From assembly GCA_041398565.1 (NCBI GenBank), contig JAWKUN010000006.1, forward strand, positions 620,001-684,000: a DNA stretch of 64,000 nucleotides, written 5' to 3'. Origin of the DNA: DATGPD01 sp041398565 (GTDB lineage: Bacteria; Planctomycetota; UBA1135; UBA2386). This document shows, piece after piece, positions 34,284-43,806 of this stretch. A model generated the notes under the pieces. It saw only the letters and a list, made by a program, of their open reading frames with translations. It searched no databases and was not told where the DNA came from. Positions within the stretch are counted from its first letter, which is position 1. The number at the start of each line of letters is the position of its first letter. The translations under genes and the position numbers were made by a program.

Positions 34284-37200
34284 ATGCGTTCCTTCACCGA
34301 CATCTTCGTCAAGCACCCGGTGTTGGCGCTGGTCGTCAACCTGGTACTGATCCTGGTCGGCTGGCGCAGCGCGGTGGGCCTGCCGGTGCAGCAGTACCCG
34401 AGCCTCGACAGCGCCTCGATCATCGTCACCACGGTCTACACCGGCGCGTCCGCCGAGACCGTGCGTGGCTTCCTCACCACGCCGATCGAGCGCGCCGTCT
34501 CGTCGATCGGCGGCATCGACCACGTCGAGTCGCAGAGCCGCGCCGCGGTGAGCACGGTGACCATCCGCCTCGAGCTCGGCTACGACACCACGCGAGCGCT
34601 CGCCGAGGTCACGGCCCGCCTACAGCAGGTGCGTAGCGAGCTGCCCGAGGAAGCCGAGCCGCCCATGGTCGACGTGCAGCGCGCCGACCGCCCGTACGCC
34701 ACCTTCTACCTGAGCTTCACCAGCGACAAGCGCAACCTCGCCGAACTCACGGACTGGCTCACACGCAACGCCCAGCCGCAGCTCAGCACCGTCCAGGGCG
34801 TGCAGCGCGTCACCGTCGAAGGTGGCCGACCGCTGGCGATGCGGGTGTGGATCGATCCGGACCGGCTGGCCGCCGTCAACTTGGCGCCGGGCGACGTCTA
34901 CGCGGCGATCCAGCGCAACCACTACCTCGCCGCGGTCGGCCAGACCAAGGGCAACGAGGTGCAGATCAATCTGCTGGCGGACACCGATCTGCGCTCGGCC
35001 AGGGAGTTCGAAGACCTGATCGTCACCGACCGCGGCGGCGCGGTGGTGCGACTCGCCGACGTCGCCACGGTCGAACTCGGTGCCGAAGAGGCCGACCTGC
35101 AAGCCAAGTACGACGACAAGCCGGGCGTGTACCTCGGCGTGTGGCCGCTGGTCGGCGCCAATGAGATCCAGGTCGGCGACGCGCTGGTGGCGGCGATGGA
35201 CGACCTCGGGCCGACGCTGCCCAAGGACATCGAGATGCACCTCGCCTACGACGGCACGGTGTTCATGCGCGACGCGCTGACCGAGATCAGCAAGACGCTG
35301 GTCGAGACCATCCTGATCGTCGGCGTGGTGGTGTTCCTGTTCCTCGGCTCGGTGCGCACCGCGATGGTGCCGCTGGTGGCCATGCCGGTGTCGCTGATCG
35401 GGGCGGCGATCGTCATGGCGGCGTTCGGCTTCTCGCTGAACCTGCTGACCATCCTGGCGATCGTGCTGTCGGTCGGCCTGGTGGTCGACGACGCGATCGT
35501 CGTGGTCGAGAACGTCGAGCGCCACGTGCGCATGGGCAAGACGCGTCTGCAGGCGGCGGTCGTCGCCGCGCGCGAACTGCTGGGCCCGATCATCGCCATG
35601 ACCATCACGTTGGCCGCGGTCTACACGCCGATCGGCTTCCAGGGTGGCATGACCGGCGCGCTGTTCCTGGAGTTCGCCATCACCCTGGCGGCGGCCGTGT
35701 TGGTGTCGGGCCTGGTGGCGGTCACGCTGTCACCGGTGATGAGCGCCTACGCGGTGCGCGAGCACGGCAAGGAGGCGTGGCTCACCCGCCAGGTCGACCG
35801 CGGCTTCGCCATGGCGCGCCGCCTCTACGCCTGGACACTGGACGGTGCGCTCGCCATCCGCTGGGCCATCGTCGTCGCCGCGGCGCTGGTCACCGCGGCG
35901 ATCTGGCCGCTGTATGCCGGGTCGCACCGTGAGCTCGCACCGATCGAGGACCAGAGCCACGTCAGCATGTTCTTCGACGCGGCACCCGACGCCACCCTGG
36001 AGGCCGTCGACCGCGCGTCGCGCGAGGTGATCGACCAGGTGAAGACGCTGGAGGAGACCCGCTTCGCGTGGTCGCTGGTCGCCAGCTGGGGCGGGTTCGG
36101 CGGGATGGTCAACAAGAACTGGAAAGAGCGCAAACGCTCGACCACCGACCTCTACGGCGAGCTGTTCTACAAGGTGTCGCAGATCCCCGGCCTGCGCGTG
36201 TTCCCGCGCCTCGACCCGCCCCTGCCGACATCCGGCCAGTACGACGTCGAGCTGGTGCTGCAGAGTGCCGCGCCGCTGGAGGATCTCATGGGCACGGCGA
36301 TGGCGGTGGTCGGCGCCGGCTGGCAGAGCGGCAAGTTCCTCTACGTCGACACCGACCTCAAGATCGACCGCCCGGAGGCGCGCGTGATGGTCGACCGCGA
36401 GCGTGTCGCCGACCTCGGCATGGATCTCGCGAGCGTCGGCCGCGAGCTTGGTGCTCTGCTCGGTGGTGGCTACGTCAACCGCTTCAACTACTACGACCGC
36501 AGCTACAAGGTCATCCCGCAGATCGGCCAGCGCGACCGAGCCACGGTCGGTCCGCTGCTCGACCTGAAGATCAAGACGCCACGCGGCGACATGGTGCCGG
36601 TGTCGTCGTTCGTGACGGTCGAAGCGATCGCGTCGCCCCGCACCCTGAACCGCTTCCAGCAGCGCAACGCCGTGAAGATCTTCGGCGGCGTGCAGCCGGG
36701 CGTCACCAAGGCGGAAGGCCTCACCGTGCTCGAGGAGGCGGCCAAGCGTGTGGCGGGCACGTCGGTGGCCATCGACTACGCCGGCGAGTCACGGCAGATC
36801 CGCCGGGAGGGTTCGTCCCTGGTCACCACGCTCGGCTTCGCCATCGCGCTGGTGTACTTGGTGCTCGCCGCACAGTTCCGCAGCTTTCGCGACCCGTTGA
36901 TCGTGTTGCTCGGTTCGGTGCCGCTCGCGATCAGTGGCGCGCTGCTCTTCCCGTTCGTCGACTGGACCACCATCAACGTCTACTCGCAGGTCGGCCTGAT
37001 CACTCTCGTGGGCCTGATCGCCAAGAACGGCATCCTGATCGTGGAGTTCGCCAACACGTTGCAGCGGGCAGGTCGCAGCAAGTTCGACGCGGTGCGCGAG
37101 GCCGCGGCCACTCGGCTACGGCCGGTCCTCATGACCACCGCCGCCACCGTCTTCGGCCACTTCCCGCTGGTGCTGGTGACCGGACCGGGAGCACAGGCGC

Positions 37201-37379
37201 GCAACAGCATCGGCATCGTGCTGGTAGCCGGCATGGCGCTCGGCACCCTGTTCACGCTGTACGTCGTGCCGGTCTTCTATCAGCTGATCGCGGCCGAGCA
37301 TGGGGCCAGGGCGCAGACAGCCCAGGACCTCGACTTCGAGGCCGCGGCCGTGCCGGCGCACGTGGAGTTCGCGCGATGA
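34284..37379 (+). CDS. RND multidrug efflux permease (HAE-1 type)
   Basis: A 1031-residue inner-membrane proton antiporter with the full RND layout: helix 1 (FTDIFVKHPVLALVVNLVLIL), a porter/docking loop (YPSLDSASIIVTTVYTGAS), helices 2-6 and a second half with the same plan. The proton relay region LSVGLVVDDAIVVVENVERHV keeps both aspartates, and the matching lysine region is in LVGLIAKNGILIVEFAN. The length is typical of AcrB-type pumps, and the porter-domain composition points to a small-molecule efflux pump rather than a metal pump. The start at 34284 has GAGGTCGCC just ahead. The gene overlaps the outer-membrane component by ATGA. Confidence 0.94.
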   Translation: MRSFTDIFVKHPVLALVVNLVLILVGWRSAVGLPVQQYPSLDSASIIVTTVYTGASAETVRGFLTTPIERAVSSIGGIDHVESQSRAAVSTVTIRLELGYDTTRALAEVTARLQQVRSELPEEAEPPMVDVQRADRPYATFYLSFTSDKRNLAELTDWLTRNAQPQLSTVQGVQRVTVEGGRPLAMRVWIDPDRLAAVNLAPGDVYAAIQRNHYLAAVGQTKGNEVQINLLADTDLRSAREFEDLIVTDRGGAVVRLADVATVELGAEEADLQAKYDDKPGVYLGVWPLVGANEIQVGDALVAAMDDLGPTLPKDIEMHLAYDGTVFMRDALTEISKTLVETILIVGVVVFLFLGSVRTAMVPLVAMPVSLIGAAIVMAAFGFSLNLLTILAIVLSVGLVVDDAIVVVENVERHVRMGKTRLQAAVVAARELLGPIIAMTITLAAVYTPIGFQGGMTGALFLEFAITLAAAVLVSGLVAVTLSPVMSAYAVREHGKEAWLTRQVDRGFAMARRLYAWTLDGALAIRWAIVVAAALVTAAIWPLYAGSHRELAPIEDQSHVSMFFDAAPDATLEAVDRASREVIDQVKTLEETRFAWSLVASWGGFGGMVNKNWKERKRSTTDLYGELFYKVSQIPGLRVFPRLDPPLPTSGQYDVELVLQSAAPLEDLMGTAMAVVGAGWQSGKFLYVDTDLKIDRPEARVMVDRERVADLGMDLASVGRELGALLGGGYVNRFNYYDRSYKVIPQIGQRDRATVGPLLDLKIKTPRGDMVPVSSFVTVEAIASPRTLNRFQQRNAVKIFGGVQPGVTKAEGLTVLEEAAKRVAGTSVAIDYAGESRQIRREGSSLVTTLGFAIALVYLVLAAQFRSFRDPLIVLLGSVPLAISGALLFPFVDWTTINVYSQVGLITLVGLIAKNGILIVEFANTLQRAGRSKFDAVREAAATRLRPVLMTTAATVFGHFPLVLVTGPGAQARNSIGIVLVAGMALGTLFTLYVVPVFYQLIAAEHGARAQTAQDLDFEAAAVPAHVEFAR

Positions 37380-38821
37380 CTCTTCACCCTCGCTGGTCTC
37401 GTTGGATCTTCGGCTCGGGTCTCGCCGCGCTGGTCGGCTGCGCGGCAGTCGGCCCCGACTACGAGGAGCGGCAACCGCCGGTGCCGGCACAGTGGCACCA
37501 AGAGCGCACCGACGGGTTGGTCGACGCGCCGCCCGCCGACGGCCCGTTCTGGCACGCCTTCGCCGACCCCCTCCTCGATCGGTTGATCGAGGGTGCGCTG
37601 GCCCAGAACCTCGACCTGCGCGTGGCGTTCGCGCGGCTCACCGCGGCCAGCGCCCTGCGCGGCGTGGCCGCCGCCGACCGCTGGCCGGCGCTCGACTTGC
37701 GCGGCAGCTACGAAGACCGCCGCGACAGCCGCAACACGCCGTTCGGAGCGTTCATCCCGAGCACCAACATCCACACGCTGGCGCTCGACGCGGCCTGGGA
37801 GCTCGACCTCTGGGGTCGTGTGCGTCGCGCCGTGGAAGCCGCCGACCGCGAACTGGAGGCCAGCGCCGCCGACGTCGCCGGCGTGCGCCTGAGCGTCGCC
37901 ACCGAGGTTCTGGCCACCTACGTCGACCTGCGCGCCGCGCAGCGCCGCCTACAGATCGCGCAGAACAACCTGACGCTGCAAGAGCAGACCCTCGGCCTGG
38001 TGGAGGCGCGCTCGCGGGCGGGCCTTGTCGTCGAGCGCGACGTCGCGCAGGCCAAGACCAACGTCGAGTCGACGCGCTCGCGCCTGCCGACACTCGATGC
38101 CGCGGCGCTCACGGCACGGAACCGGCTGTGCGTGCTCTTGGGCAAGGCGCCGGGCGAGCTCGACTTGGACCTCACCACAGCGACGCCGACGCTGCCGGTG
38201 CTGCCGTCGCGCGTGGCGGTAGGGGCGCCGGCCGACCTGTTGCGCCGACGCCCCGATGTGCACGCCGCGGAGCGGCGCTTCGCCGCAGCGGTGGCACGCA
38301 TCGGCGTGGCCGAGGCCGACCGCTACCCGCGCCTGTCGCTCGGCGGCACGCTCGGCCTGTCCGCCAACGCCGCCAAGGACGTGTTCACCCAGGGCAGCGA
38401 CGTCACCGCGTTCGGCCCGTCCCTGCGCTGGAACCTGTTCGACGGCGGTCGCCTGCGCTGCCGCATCGCCTCGCTCGACGCCGAGGCCGAAGCGGCGCAA
38501 GTCGCCTACGAGCAGACGGTACTGCGCGCGCTCGAGGAGGCCGAAGGCGCCATGTTGCACTTCGTGCGCGAGCAGGCCCGCCGCGACGCCCTGCAACGGG
38601 CCGCCGCGCAGGCTGCGCGGGCGGTCGAGTTGGCGCAGACCCAGTACCGCGCCGGTTTGTCGGACTTCCAGACCGTGATCGACTCGCAGCGCACGGTCGC
38701 CAGCATCGAGGATGACCTGGTGAGCAGCGAGGCATCGGTGATGGCGCAGCTGGTGGCGCTGTGGAAAGCCGTCGGCGGCAGCATGGGTGCGCCGGCGAAG
38801 CAGTCGGCCCCATCGGAGTGA
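37376..38821 (+). CDS. Outer-membrane efflux lipoprotein (NodT/OprM family)
   Basis: A 481-residue TolC-like channel protein. The lipobox LAALVGC puts the lipidated cysteine at C22, followed by AAVGPDYEERQPPVPAQW, the family opening. Two outer-membrane-efflux repeats follow, with ELDLWGRVRRAVEAADRELEA in the first and WNLFDGGRLRCRIASLDAEAEAA in the second. PADLLRRRPDVHAAERRF is a strong NodT/OprM signature. It completes a three-component pump with the two upstream genes and is translationally coupled to the permease. A hairpin lies 53 bp after the stop, before a convergent symporter. Confidence 0.93.
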   Translation: MTLHPRWSRWIFGSGLAALVGCAAVGPDYEERQPPVPAQWHQERTDGLVDAPPADGPFWHAFADPLLDRLIEGALAQNLDLRVAFARLTAASALRGVAAADRWPALDLRGSYEDRRDSRNTPFGAFIPSTNIHTLALDAAWELDLWGRVRRAVEAADRELEASAADVAGVRLSVATEVLATYVDLRAAQRRLQIAQNNLTLQEQTLGLVEARSRAGLVVERDVAQAKTNVESTRSRLPTLDAAALTARNRLCVLLGKAPGELDLDLTTATPTLPVLPSRVAVGAPADLLRRRPDVHAAERRFAAAVARIGVAEADRYPRLSLGGTLGLSANAAKDVFTQGSDVTAFGPSLRWNLFDGGRLRCRIASLDAEAEAAQVAYEQTVLRALEEAEGAMLHFVREQARRDALQRAAAQAARAVELAQTQYRAGLSDFQTVIDSQRTVASIEDDLVSSEASVMAQLVALWKAVGGSMGAPAKQSAPSE

Positions 38822-38873
38822 AGACCCTGTCGGAGTGGGTCGCCGACGAGTGAGCCAGCGACCGACGACCTGA

Positions 38874-38892
38874 CGTCGGCGCTACGCCGGCG
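38874..38892. terminator. Hairpin between convergent efflux and symporter genes
   Basis: CGTCGGCG-CTA-CGCCGGCG forms an 8-bp stem with one T-G wobble and a 3-nt loop. It lies between the stop codons of oppositely directed genes. No T-tract is present. A bidirectional end of transcription is plausible. Confidence 0.45.
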
Positions 38893-38913
38893 GACGCGCC
38901 GGCCACCGACCAC

Positions 38914-40314
38914 TCACGCGCGCCCGCGTTCCCGGATGCCGACCCGGCGACCCGCCACTGCCGCCAGCACCACGAACGTGACTGTCGCCGCACCGAGCGC
39001 GCAGAGGTAGGGATGCGTCGCGACGCCGGGCCACGTGCGGGTAGCGGGCACGTACTTCGCCCCCCACACGACCGCGCCGGCCAGCAGCGCCCCCGTCGCC
39101 GCCCGCGCGTCGCCCACTCGCGTGAACAGGCCAGCGCTGACGCAGACGAAGATGCCGGCGCTGCCGAAGCCCGAGGAGTCTTCGATGAGGTCGAAGACGC
39201 TGTCGGCGGACGAGGCGAGCGCCCAGGCCACCGCACCGAGCGCCAGCACGCAGCCGCGCGCCGTGCGCAAGCGGGCGCGCTCGCTCACGACTCGCCCGGC
39301 CAACAGGACGTTGCGCGACAGCAGCGACGCCGCCACCAGCATCGCGCTGTCGATCGTCGACAGGATCGCCGAGACCAGGGCACCGACGAGGACGACGACA
39401 CCGAACCGCGAGAGGTGCGACTGTGCCAGCTCAGGCAGGATGCGGTCGGGGTCGGCGAGCGACGGGATCAAGCTCGGCCCGAGCAAGCCGAGCGTGATCG
39501 GCACGAGGCCGACCACGACGTACAGCGCGCCCCCACCGAGCATCGACCAGCGAGCGGTCGCCGCGCTCTTCGCGGCCATGGCGCGCGACAGCAGCTCGGG
39601 CGCCAACATCGATCCGACCACGGGAATCGCCCAGGTCTCGAGCACGGTGCTCCAGTGCGGCTGCTCGCCGCCGACGAAGTGGACGCGCGCCTGGTCGAGC
39701 CGCGCCAGCATGCTGTCGAAGCCGCCCTCGTGCTGGGCGACGACGACGAACAACCACAGCAGGCCGATCACCAGGACGACCCCCTGGACGAGATCGGTGA
39801 CGATGTCGGCGAGCACACCGCCGAGCATGGTGTAGACGACGGAGATCACCGCCGCCATGCCGATGCCGAACGCCAAGCCGACATCGGAGACCGAGTGCAG
39901 CACCAAGCCGAAGGCACGGATCTGCGCCGCCGCCCAGAACACCGACGTCGGCACGATCAGGATGGCGGTGAGGCGCTCGACGAAGGGCGAGTAGCGCTCG
40001 CGCAGGAAGTCGGCGAGGGTGGTCAAGCGCAGGCGCCACAGCGGCACGGCGAACAGCAGCCCGGTTCCCAGCAGGCACAGGCCGTAGGCGAAGGGCTCGA
40101 CGGTCAGGCGCCCGAGGCCGTCGGCGTAGGCGCCGCCGGCCGCGCTCAGGCAGGTCTCGGCGCCGAACCAGGTCGCGAAGACCGAGGCCAGGCAGAGGCC
40201 GAACCCGACTCGACGGCCAGCGACGAGGTAGTCGTCCTCCGAACGGATGCGCCGCGAGACCACGGCACCGATGGCGATCTGCACGGCGACGTAGACGAGG
40301 ACACCCCAGAGCAA
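38914..40314 (-). CDS. Sodium:solute symporter family (SSS) transporter
   Basis: A membrane protein of about 466 residues with 12-13 transmembrane segments. The SSS signature regions are visible: SRRIRSEDDYLVAGRRVG after helix 1, ATWFGAETCLSAAGGAY, and GALVSAILSTIDSAMLVAASLLSRN with the Na2-site serine and threonine pattern. The start is uncertain: a TTG at 40314 has GAGG eight bases upstream and puts the first helix at the N-terminus, while an ATG at 40449 would prepend 45 Arg/Ser-rich residues unlike the family. The substrate cannot be told (sugars, proline, pantothenate and carboxylates are all known in the family). It stands alone between convergent and same-strand genes. Confidence 0.85.
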   Translation of the reverse strand: MLWGVLVYVAVQIAIGAVVSRRIRSEDDYLVAGRRVGFGLCLASVFATWFGAETCLSAAGGAYADGLGRLTVEPFAYGLCLLGTGLLFAVPLWRLRLTTLADFLRERYSPFVERLTAILIVPTSVFWAAAQIRAFGLVLHSVSDVGLAFGIGMAAVISVVYTMLGGVLADIVTDLVQGVVLVIGLLWLFVVVAQHEGGFDSMLARLDQARVHFVGGEQPHWSTVLETWAIPVVGSMLAPELLSRAMAAKSAATARWSMLGGGALYVVVGLVPITLGLLGPSLIPSLADPDRILPELAQSHLSRFGVVVLVGALVSAILSTIDSAMLVAASLLSRNVLLAGRVVSERARLRTARGCVLALGAVAWALASSADSVFDLIEDSSGFGSAGIFVCVSAGLFTRVGDARAATGALLAGAVVWGAKYVPATRTWPGVATHPYLCALGAATVTFVVLAAVAGRRVGIRERGRA

Positions 40315-40463
40315 TGCGACGACCTCTTGTCTGGTCTCGGATGACGAGTGCGCTGCATCCGCAGGCCCGGGCAGCGCGGCGAGTCTACGGAGTCGATCGC
40401 CGGTACGAAGCCGAGAACGGCACGACAAAGACGCACCGTCTCGTCGCACCGCCGAGCAGCAGG

Positions 40464-41255
40464 TCAGGCGATCCAGCTCGGTTTGCGCTTCTCCAAGAAC
40501 GCGCTCATCCCCTCCTTGGCCTCCGGCGTGGCACGCAACGCGGCGATCCGCCGCGAGGTGACCGGGATCGCCTCCTCGAGGGAGAGGCCGGCCACCTCGG
40601 CGATGAGCCGCTTGGCGTCGGCCACCGCCGCCGGACCCGACGACATCAGTTCGCGCACCACGCCATCGACCGTGGCGTCGAGCTGATCGACAGGCACCGC
40701 GCGGTGCACCAGACCGACGCGCTCCGCTTCACGTCCGTCGAAACGCTGGCCGGTCAAGAACAGGGCCCGAGCCCGTCCGGCGCCGATCTTCTGCATCACG
40801 AACGGCGAGATCACCGCCGGCACGATCCCCAGCTTGACTTCGGTGAGGCCGAACACGGTGTCTTCGGTGCTGACCGCGACGTCGACCGCAGCCGTGAGGC
40901 CGGTGCCACCCCCGAGGGCGTGGCCGTGCACGCGAGCCACGACCGGCTTCGAACAACGGGCGATGGTCAGGAACATGCGCGCCATGGTCGCGGCACTGCC
41001 CTCGTTCTCCGCCGCCGCCAAGCTCGCTTGCTCTCGCATCCAGGCCAGGTCCGCGCCGGCGCTGAAGCTCGGCCCATTGCCCGAGAGCACCACGACCCGC
41101 ACCGAGTCGTCGCCGTGCGCCGACGCGAATGCGTCGGAGAGCTCGGCCACGACCGTTCCGTTGAACGCATTGCGAACCTCGGGACGATCGAGACGGATGT
41201 GGAGGACCGACCCCTGGCGTTGCAGCTCGAGGGTCTGGTAGGCGCGCGTCGTCAT
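40464..41255 (-). CDS. Enoyl-CoA hydratase/isomerase, probable 3-methylglutaconyl-CoA hydratase
   Basis: A 263-residue crotonase. The oxyanion-hole motif FSAGADLAWM and the second loop GHALGGGTGLTAAVDVAV are intact. LTEVKLGIVPAVISPFVMQKIG resembles the bacterial LiuC/AUH subgroup, in which the first glutamate of the usual GGGxE loop is replaced while the later SEV/TEV glutamate is kept. The C-terminal ATPEAKEGMSAFLEKRKPSW is also typical. LiuC hydrates 3-methylglutaconyl-CoA in leucine breakdown. No other leucine-pathway gene adjoins it; the split biotin carboxylase at 3.9-5.9 kb could belong to the same pathway, but that is speculation. Confidence 0.82.
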   Translation of the reverse strand: MTTRAYQTLELQRQGSVLHIRLDRPEVRNAFNGTVVAELSDAFASAHGDDSVRVVVLSGNGPSFSAGADLAWMREQASLAAAENEGSAATMARMFLTIARCSKPVVARVHGHALGGGTGLTAAVDVAVSTEDTVFGLTEVKLGIVPAVISPFVMQKIGAGRARALFLTGQRFDGREAERVGLVHRAVPVDQLDATVDGVVRELMSSGPAAVADAKRLIAEVAGLSLEEAIPVTSRRIAALRATPEAKEGMSAFLEKRKPSWIA

Positions 41256-41694
41256 CTTCCGAGCGATTGGAGGGTCTGCCGGCGCGCAGTCCAGCTTCGA
41301 GCCTCCGGCCGGGCAGTTCCTCGCTCGGATCGCGCACGGAGGCCCTGCCGGCCAGGGCCCTGCCGACGACGACCCTGCCAATCGAGACCCCGGGCGACCG
41401 AGGCTCTTGCCAGCCGAGCGGCCGAAGCCCCAGAAAGGACAACCGGTGCGATCGGCTCGCACCGGAAAAGAGGACTCTCCTTCTTCCCCGAAGCGACCTC
41501 GCACAGTCGCTCCCGAAGAAACCGGGGGGTTGTGGGTGACCGAACGCGCCAGGAGCACCTCGGCTAGGAGGGTCAACGACGCATGCTGTCCGTAGAGGCG
41601 CCGAATCTGGGATTTCGCAACACGAGCAGCGAAGAAAACCATGCGGCGCGGGCCGCGTACGTGCGAACGTACCGGTTCGGCAGATGATCCGGTG
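41256..41694. other. Intergenic region with one hairpin, otherwise nothing recognised
   Basis: These 439 bp lie between the hydratase start and the stop of the next minus-strand gene. The only structure seen is the hairpin at 41657-41672. A few short reading frames have no ribosome-binding site or recognisable sequence. The hydratase promoter should be here but I cannot place it. Confidence 0.5.
41657..41672 (-). terminator. Hairpin downstream of a regulatory-like repeat protein
   Basis: GTACGT-GCGA-ACGTAC is a perfect 6-bp stem with a 4-nt loop, 23 bp past the stop of the minus-strand gene at 41695. The loop fits GNRA when read on the plus strand. GGTGTCA overlaps the stop codon itself. Terminator function is inferred from position. 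Confidence 0.4.
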
Positions 41695-42939
41695 TCAGTG
41701 GATGCGCAGCACCACGCCGTCCTGCGCCTGCCCCTCGACCACGTCGACCTCCACGAAACCGAAAGGCACCTGCGTGCTCGCCGGCTCACCGGGGGCTGCC
41801 ACCACGCGACGGGCTGCACCGAACGCGTCCAAGCGAATGCGGCCCGGCGGCAGTCCACCCAGCTCGAAGCGACCGCTGCTGTCGGCGTAGGTGCCCGCGC
41901 CCCCGGCCGGTCCGTGTACGTGGTGGACGAAGGCGCCGGGCACGGCCTGGTCGTGGTCGGCGGTGACGACGAAACCGCGCAACGTCGCCCCGGGCACCAA
42001 GGTCAACTCGACGCCTTCGTCGCCGGCGCTGGCGTAGGTGACGGCGTGGGTCAGCTCGGCGGGGGCCCCGTGCACCATGAGTCGGACACGCACGGATGGC
42101 GGCGGCAGGCTGTCCAGCACGAAGCGGCCGTCCGATTCGACCGTAGCAGCGACGCCAGGACACCGAAAGGCGCGCACGGTCAGCTCCTTCGTCGGCACCG
42201 AGGCCGGCAGCACCACGCGTCCACGCACCGGCGGCGAGCGGGTGAGGGTGAGGGTCACGGGCGAACCCTCGACGAGTTGCACGTCGGCATCCACCGCGGC
42301 GAAGCCCGTTCGGAGCACACGGGCGACGTAGCAGGAGGCTGAGGACGACAGCGACGGAACGGCGAAGGTGCCGTCGGCGGCAGTCCGTCCCTCGCCGAGC
42401 TCCGGCCCGTAACGGTGGGGTAGGACGACGACGCGCGCACCCTCGACGCCCTTGCCGTCGGCGTCGATGACTTGACCCACCAAGGAGCGTGGGGCCCCGA
42501 ACTCGAACTCGATCCGCTCGCGGTCGGGCGCGACGAAGGTGCAGGCGACGCCGTGCACCGGCGAGTCGGCGCGCAGGTACACACCAGCCGGCCCCAACTC
42601 GTCACGCGACAGGCTCGCAGCACCACCGCCCAGCGTGCGGGCCGCGACGGCGCGCGGCGGGTAGTCGCCGCCGCCGGAGTCGTCGAAGGGGAAGACCTCG
42701 AAGCTCAGACCGTCGACCTGGGCGCTCGCCCCGAGGAACCCGACCGCCTCGATCGCCACCGATCTCGGCCAGAAGCGCACCGCCAGCCAGACGAGCAGGA
42801 GCAGGGGCACGCCGACGCGCACCGTGATCGGCACGGAGGCGAAGCGGCCGGGCGTCGGGCGCCGGCGCTCGACGCGGGGCCGCCGGCTCGATCGGACGTC
42901 GAGGGCAATCGGGCGCGGGGAGTCGGCGGACGACGTCAT
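41695..42939 (-). CDS. Membrane-anchored carboxypeptidase-regulatory-like repeat protein
   Basis: A 414-residue protein. A basic N-terminus is followed by one hydrophobic helix (VPITVRVGVPLLLLVWLAVRFW, about 37-58), so the bulk is outside the cytoplasm. Three beta-sandwich units follow, recognisable by LVGQVIDADGKGVEGARVVV, then TAADGTFAVPSL; RGRVVLP, then SDGRFVLDSLPP; and LRGFVVTADHDQAVPGAFV, then DSSGRFELGGLPPG. This is the transthyretin-like carboxypeptidase regulatory fold, without any peptidase domain. A structural or surface role is likely. A larger protein built of the same units is encoded at 44.7-47.7 kb. Confidence 0.75.
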   Translation of the reverse strand: MTSSADSPRPIALDVRSSRRPRVERRRPTPGRFASVPITVRVGVPLLLLVWLAVRFWPRSVAIEAVGFLGASAQVDGLSFEVFPFDDSGGGDYPPRAVAARTLGGGAASLSRDELGPAGVYLRADSPVHGVACTFVAPDRERIEFEFGAPRSLVGQVIDADGKGVEGARVVVLPHRYGPELGEGRTAADGTFAVPSLSSSASCYVARVLRTGFAAVDADVQLVEGSPVTLTLTRSPPVRGRVVLPASVPTKELTVRAFRCPGVAATVESDGRFVLDSLPPPSVRVRLMVHGAPAELTHAVTYASAGDEGVELTLVPGATLRGFVVTADHDQAVPGAFVHHVHGPAGGAGTYADSSGRFELGGLPPGRIRLDAFGAARRVVAAPGEPASTQVPFGFVEVDVVEGQAQDGVVLRIH

Positions 42940-43089
42940 TCTCGGCGCAAGAGTATCCGGCCGGGGATCGCGTGCACGGCACCCCGGGAACGACGCGAGG
43001 CAACCTGCGGTTCAGTGTGGGCTCCCGGTGTGCGGAACCGGGCTCGTGTCGGAATCGCCCGCGGTCTCGTCGGCCGGCATACTCGCCGC

Positions 43090-43770
43090 ATGCAAGACCC
43101 CTACGCCGCGGCCAAGCGCGCCGCCGGACGCGCCGCGGCCGACCTCGTTCCCAGCGACTGCGTGCTCGGGCTGGGCACGGGCTCGACGGTGGCCTTCGTG
43201 TTGGAGCGACTCGCCGAGCGCGCCGCCACCGGTCTGCGCATCCACGGCGTGCCCACCAGCGAAGCGACTGCACAGCGAGCGCGCGCTCTGGGGCTGCCAC
43301 TGGCGTCGCTCGCCGACGTCGACCGCCTGCACCTCACCATCGACGGCGCCGACGAGATCGATCCGCGCGGCAACATGATCAAGGGGGGCGGGGGGGCGCT
43401 GCTGCGCGAGAAGGTGGTCGCCGCCGCGTCCGACGAGATGATCGTCGTCGTCGGCGACAACAAGTGCGTGCCGCACCTCGGTGCGTTCCGAGTGCCCATC
43501 GAAGTACTGGCGTTCGGTTGCCGACAGGTGATCGCCGCCATCGGCCGCCTGAGCGGCCAGGCGCAGCTGCGCCAGCGCGACGGCAAGCCGTTCGTCACCG
43601 ACGAGGGCAACTGGATCCTCGACTGTGACTTCGGCGTGATCGAAGACCCGGGCCGGCTGGAAGGCGCACTGGACGCGATCCCCGGCGTGGTGGAGTCGGG
43701 CCTGTTCGTGGGAATGGCGGGGCGCGTGCTGGTCGGCGACCGCGACGGCAGCTTCTACGTCCGCCCCTGA
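43090..43770 (+). CDS. rpiA: Ribose-5-phosphate isomerase A
   Basis: A 226-residue enzyme interconverting ribose-5-phosphate and ribulose-5-phosphate in the pentose phosphate pathway. All RpiA motifs are intact: the phosphate loop GLGTGSTVAFVL, the catalytic DGADEIDPRGN, and KGGGGALLREKVVA with the active-site lysine and glutamate. The C-terminal FVTDEGNWILDCDFG and GVVESGLFVGMA complete the fold. The length matches the family. It stands alone. A hairpin element related to the 50.4-kb repeat begins at its TGA stop codon. Confidence 0.95.
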   Translation: MQDPYAAAKRAAGRAAADLVPSDCVLGLGTGSTVAFVLERLAERAATGLRIHGVPTSEATAQRARALGLPLASLADVDRLHLTIDGADEIDPRGNMIKGGGGALLREKVVAAASDEMIVVVGDNKCVPHLGAFRVPIEVLAFGCRQVIAAIGRLSGQAQLRQRDGKPFVTDEGNWILDCDFGVIEDPGRLEGALDAIPGVVESGLFVGMAGRVLVGDRDGSFYVRP

Positions 43771-43806
43771 GCCTGCTCGCGATCGCGACGGCGCGAGCCG
43801 GCAACA
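43768..43806 (+). repeat. Partial copy of the stop-associated hairpin element after rpiA
   Basis: Starting at the rpiA stop, TGAGCC, then GCTCGCGATCGCGA, CGGCG and GCCGGCAACA align base by base with the 80-bp repeat at 50386-50466 after a 3-base gap. Here the arms are GCTCGCG and CGCGAGC, so a stem is kept although the sequence differs. Confidence 0.6.

Noticed and set aside
33164..38821. Heavy-metal (CusCBA-type) efflux system
   Set aside because: The permease and channel sequences fit the HAE-1/NodT drug efflux pattern and no metal-binding methionine clusters or metal regulators are seen.
40464..41858. Longer version of the enoyl-CoA hydratase with a 200-residue leader
   Set aside because: The leader is Arg/Trp/Ser-rich with no homology; the crotonase fold begins normally at the methionine at 41255.
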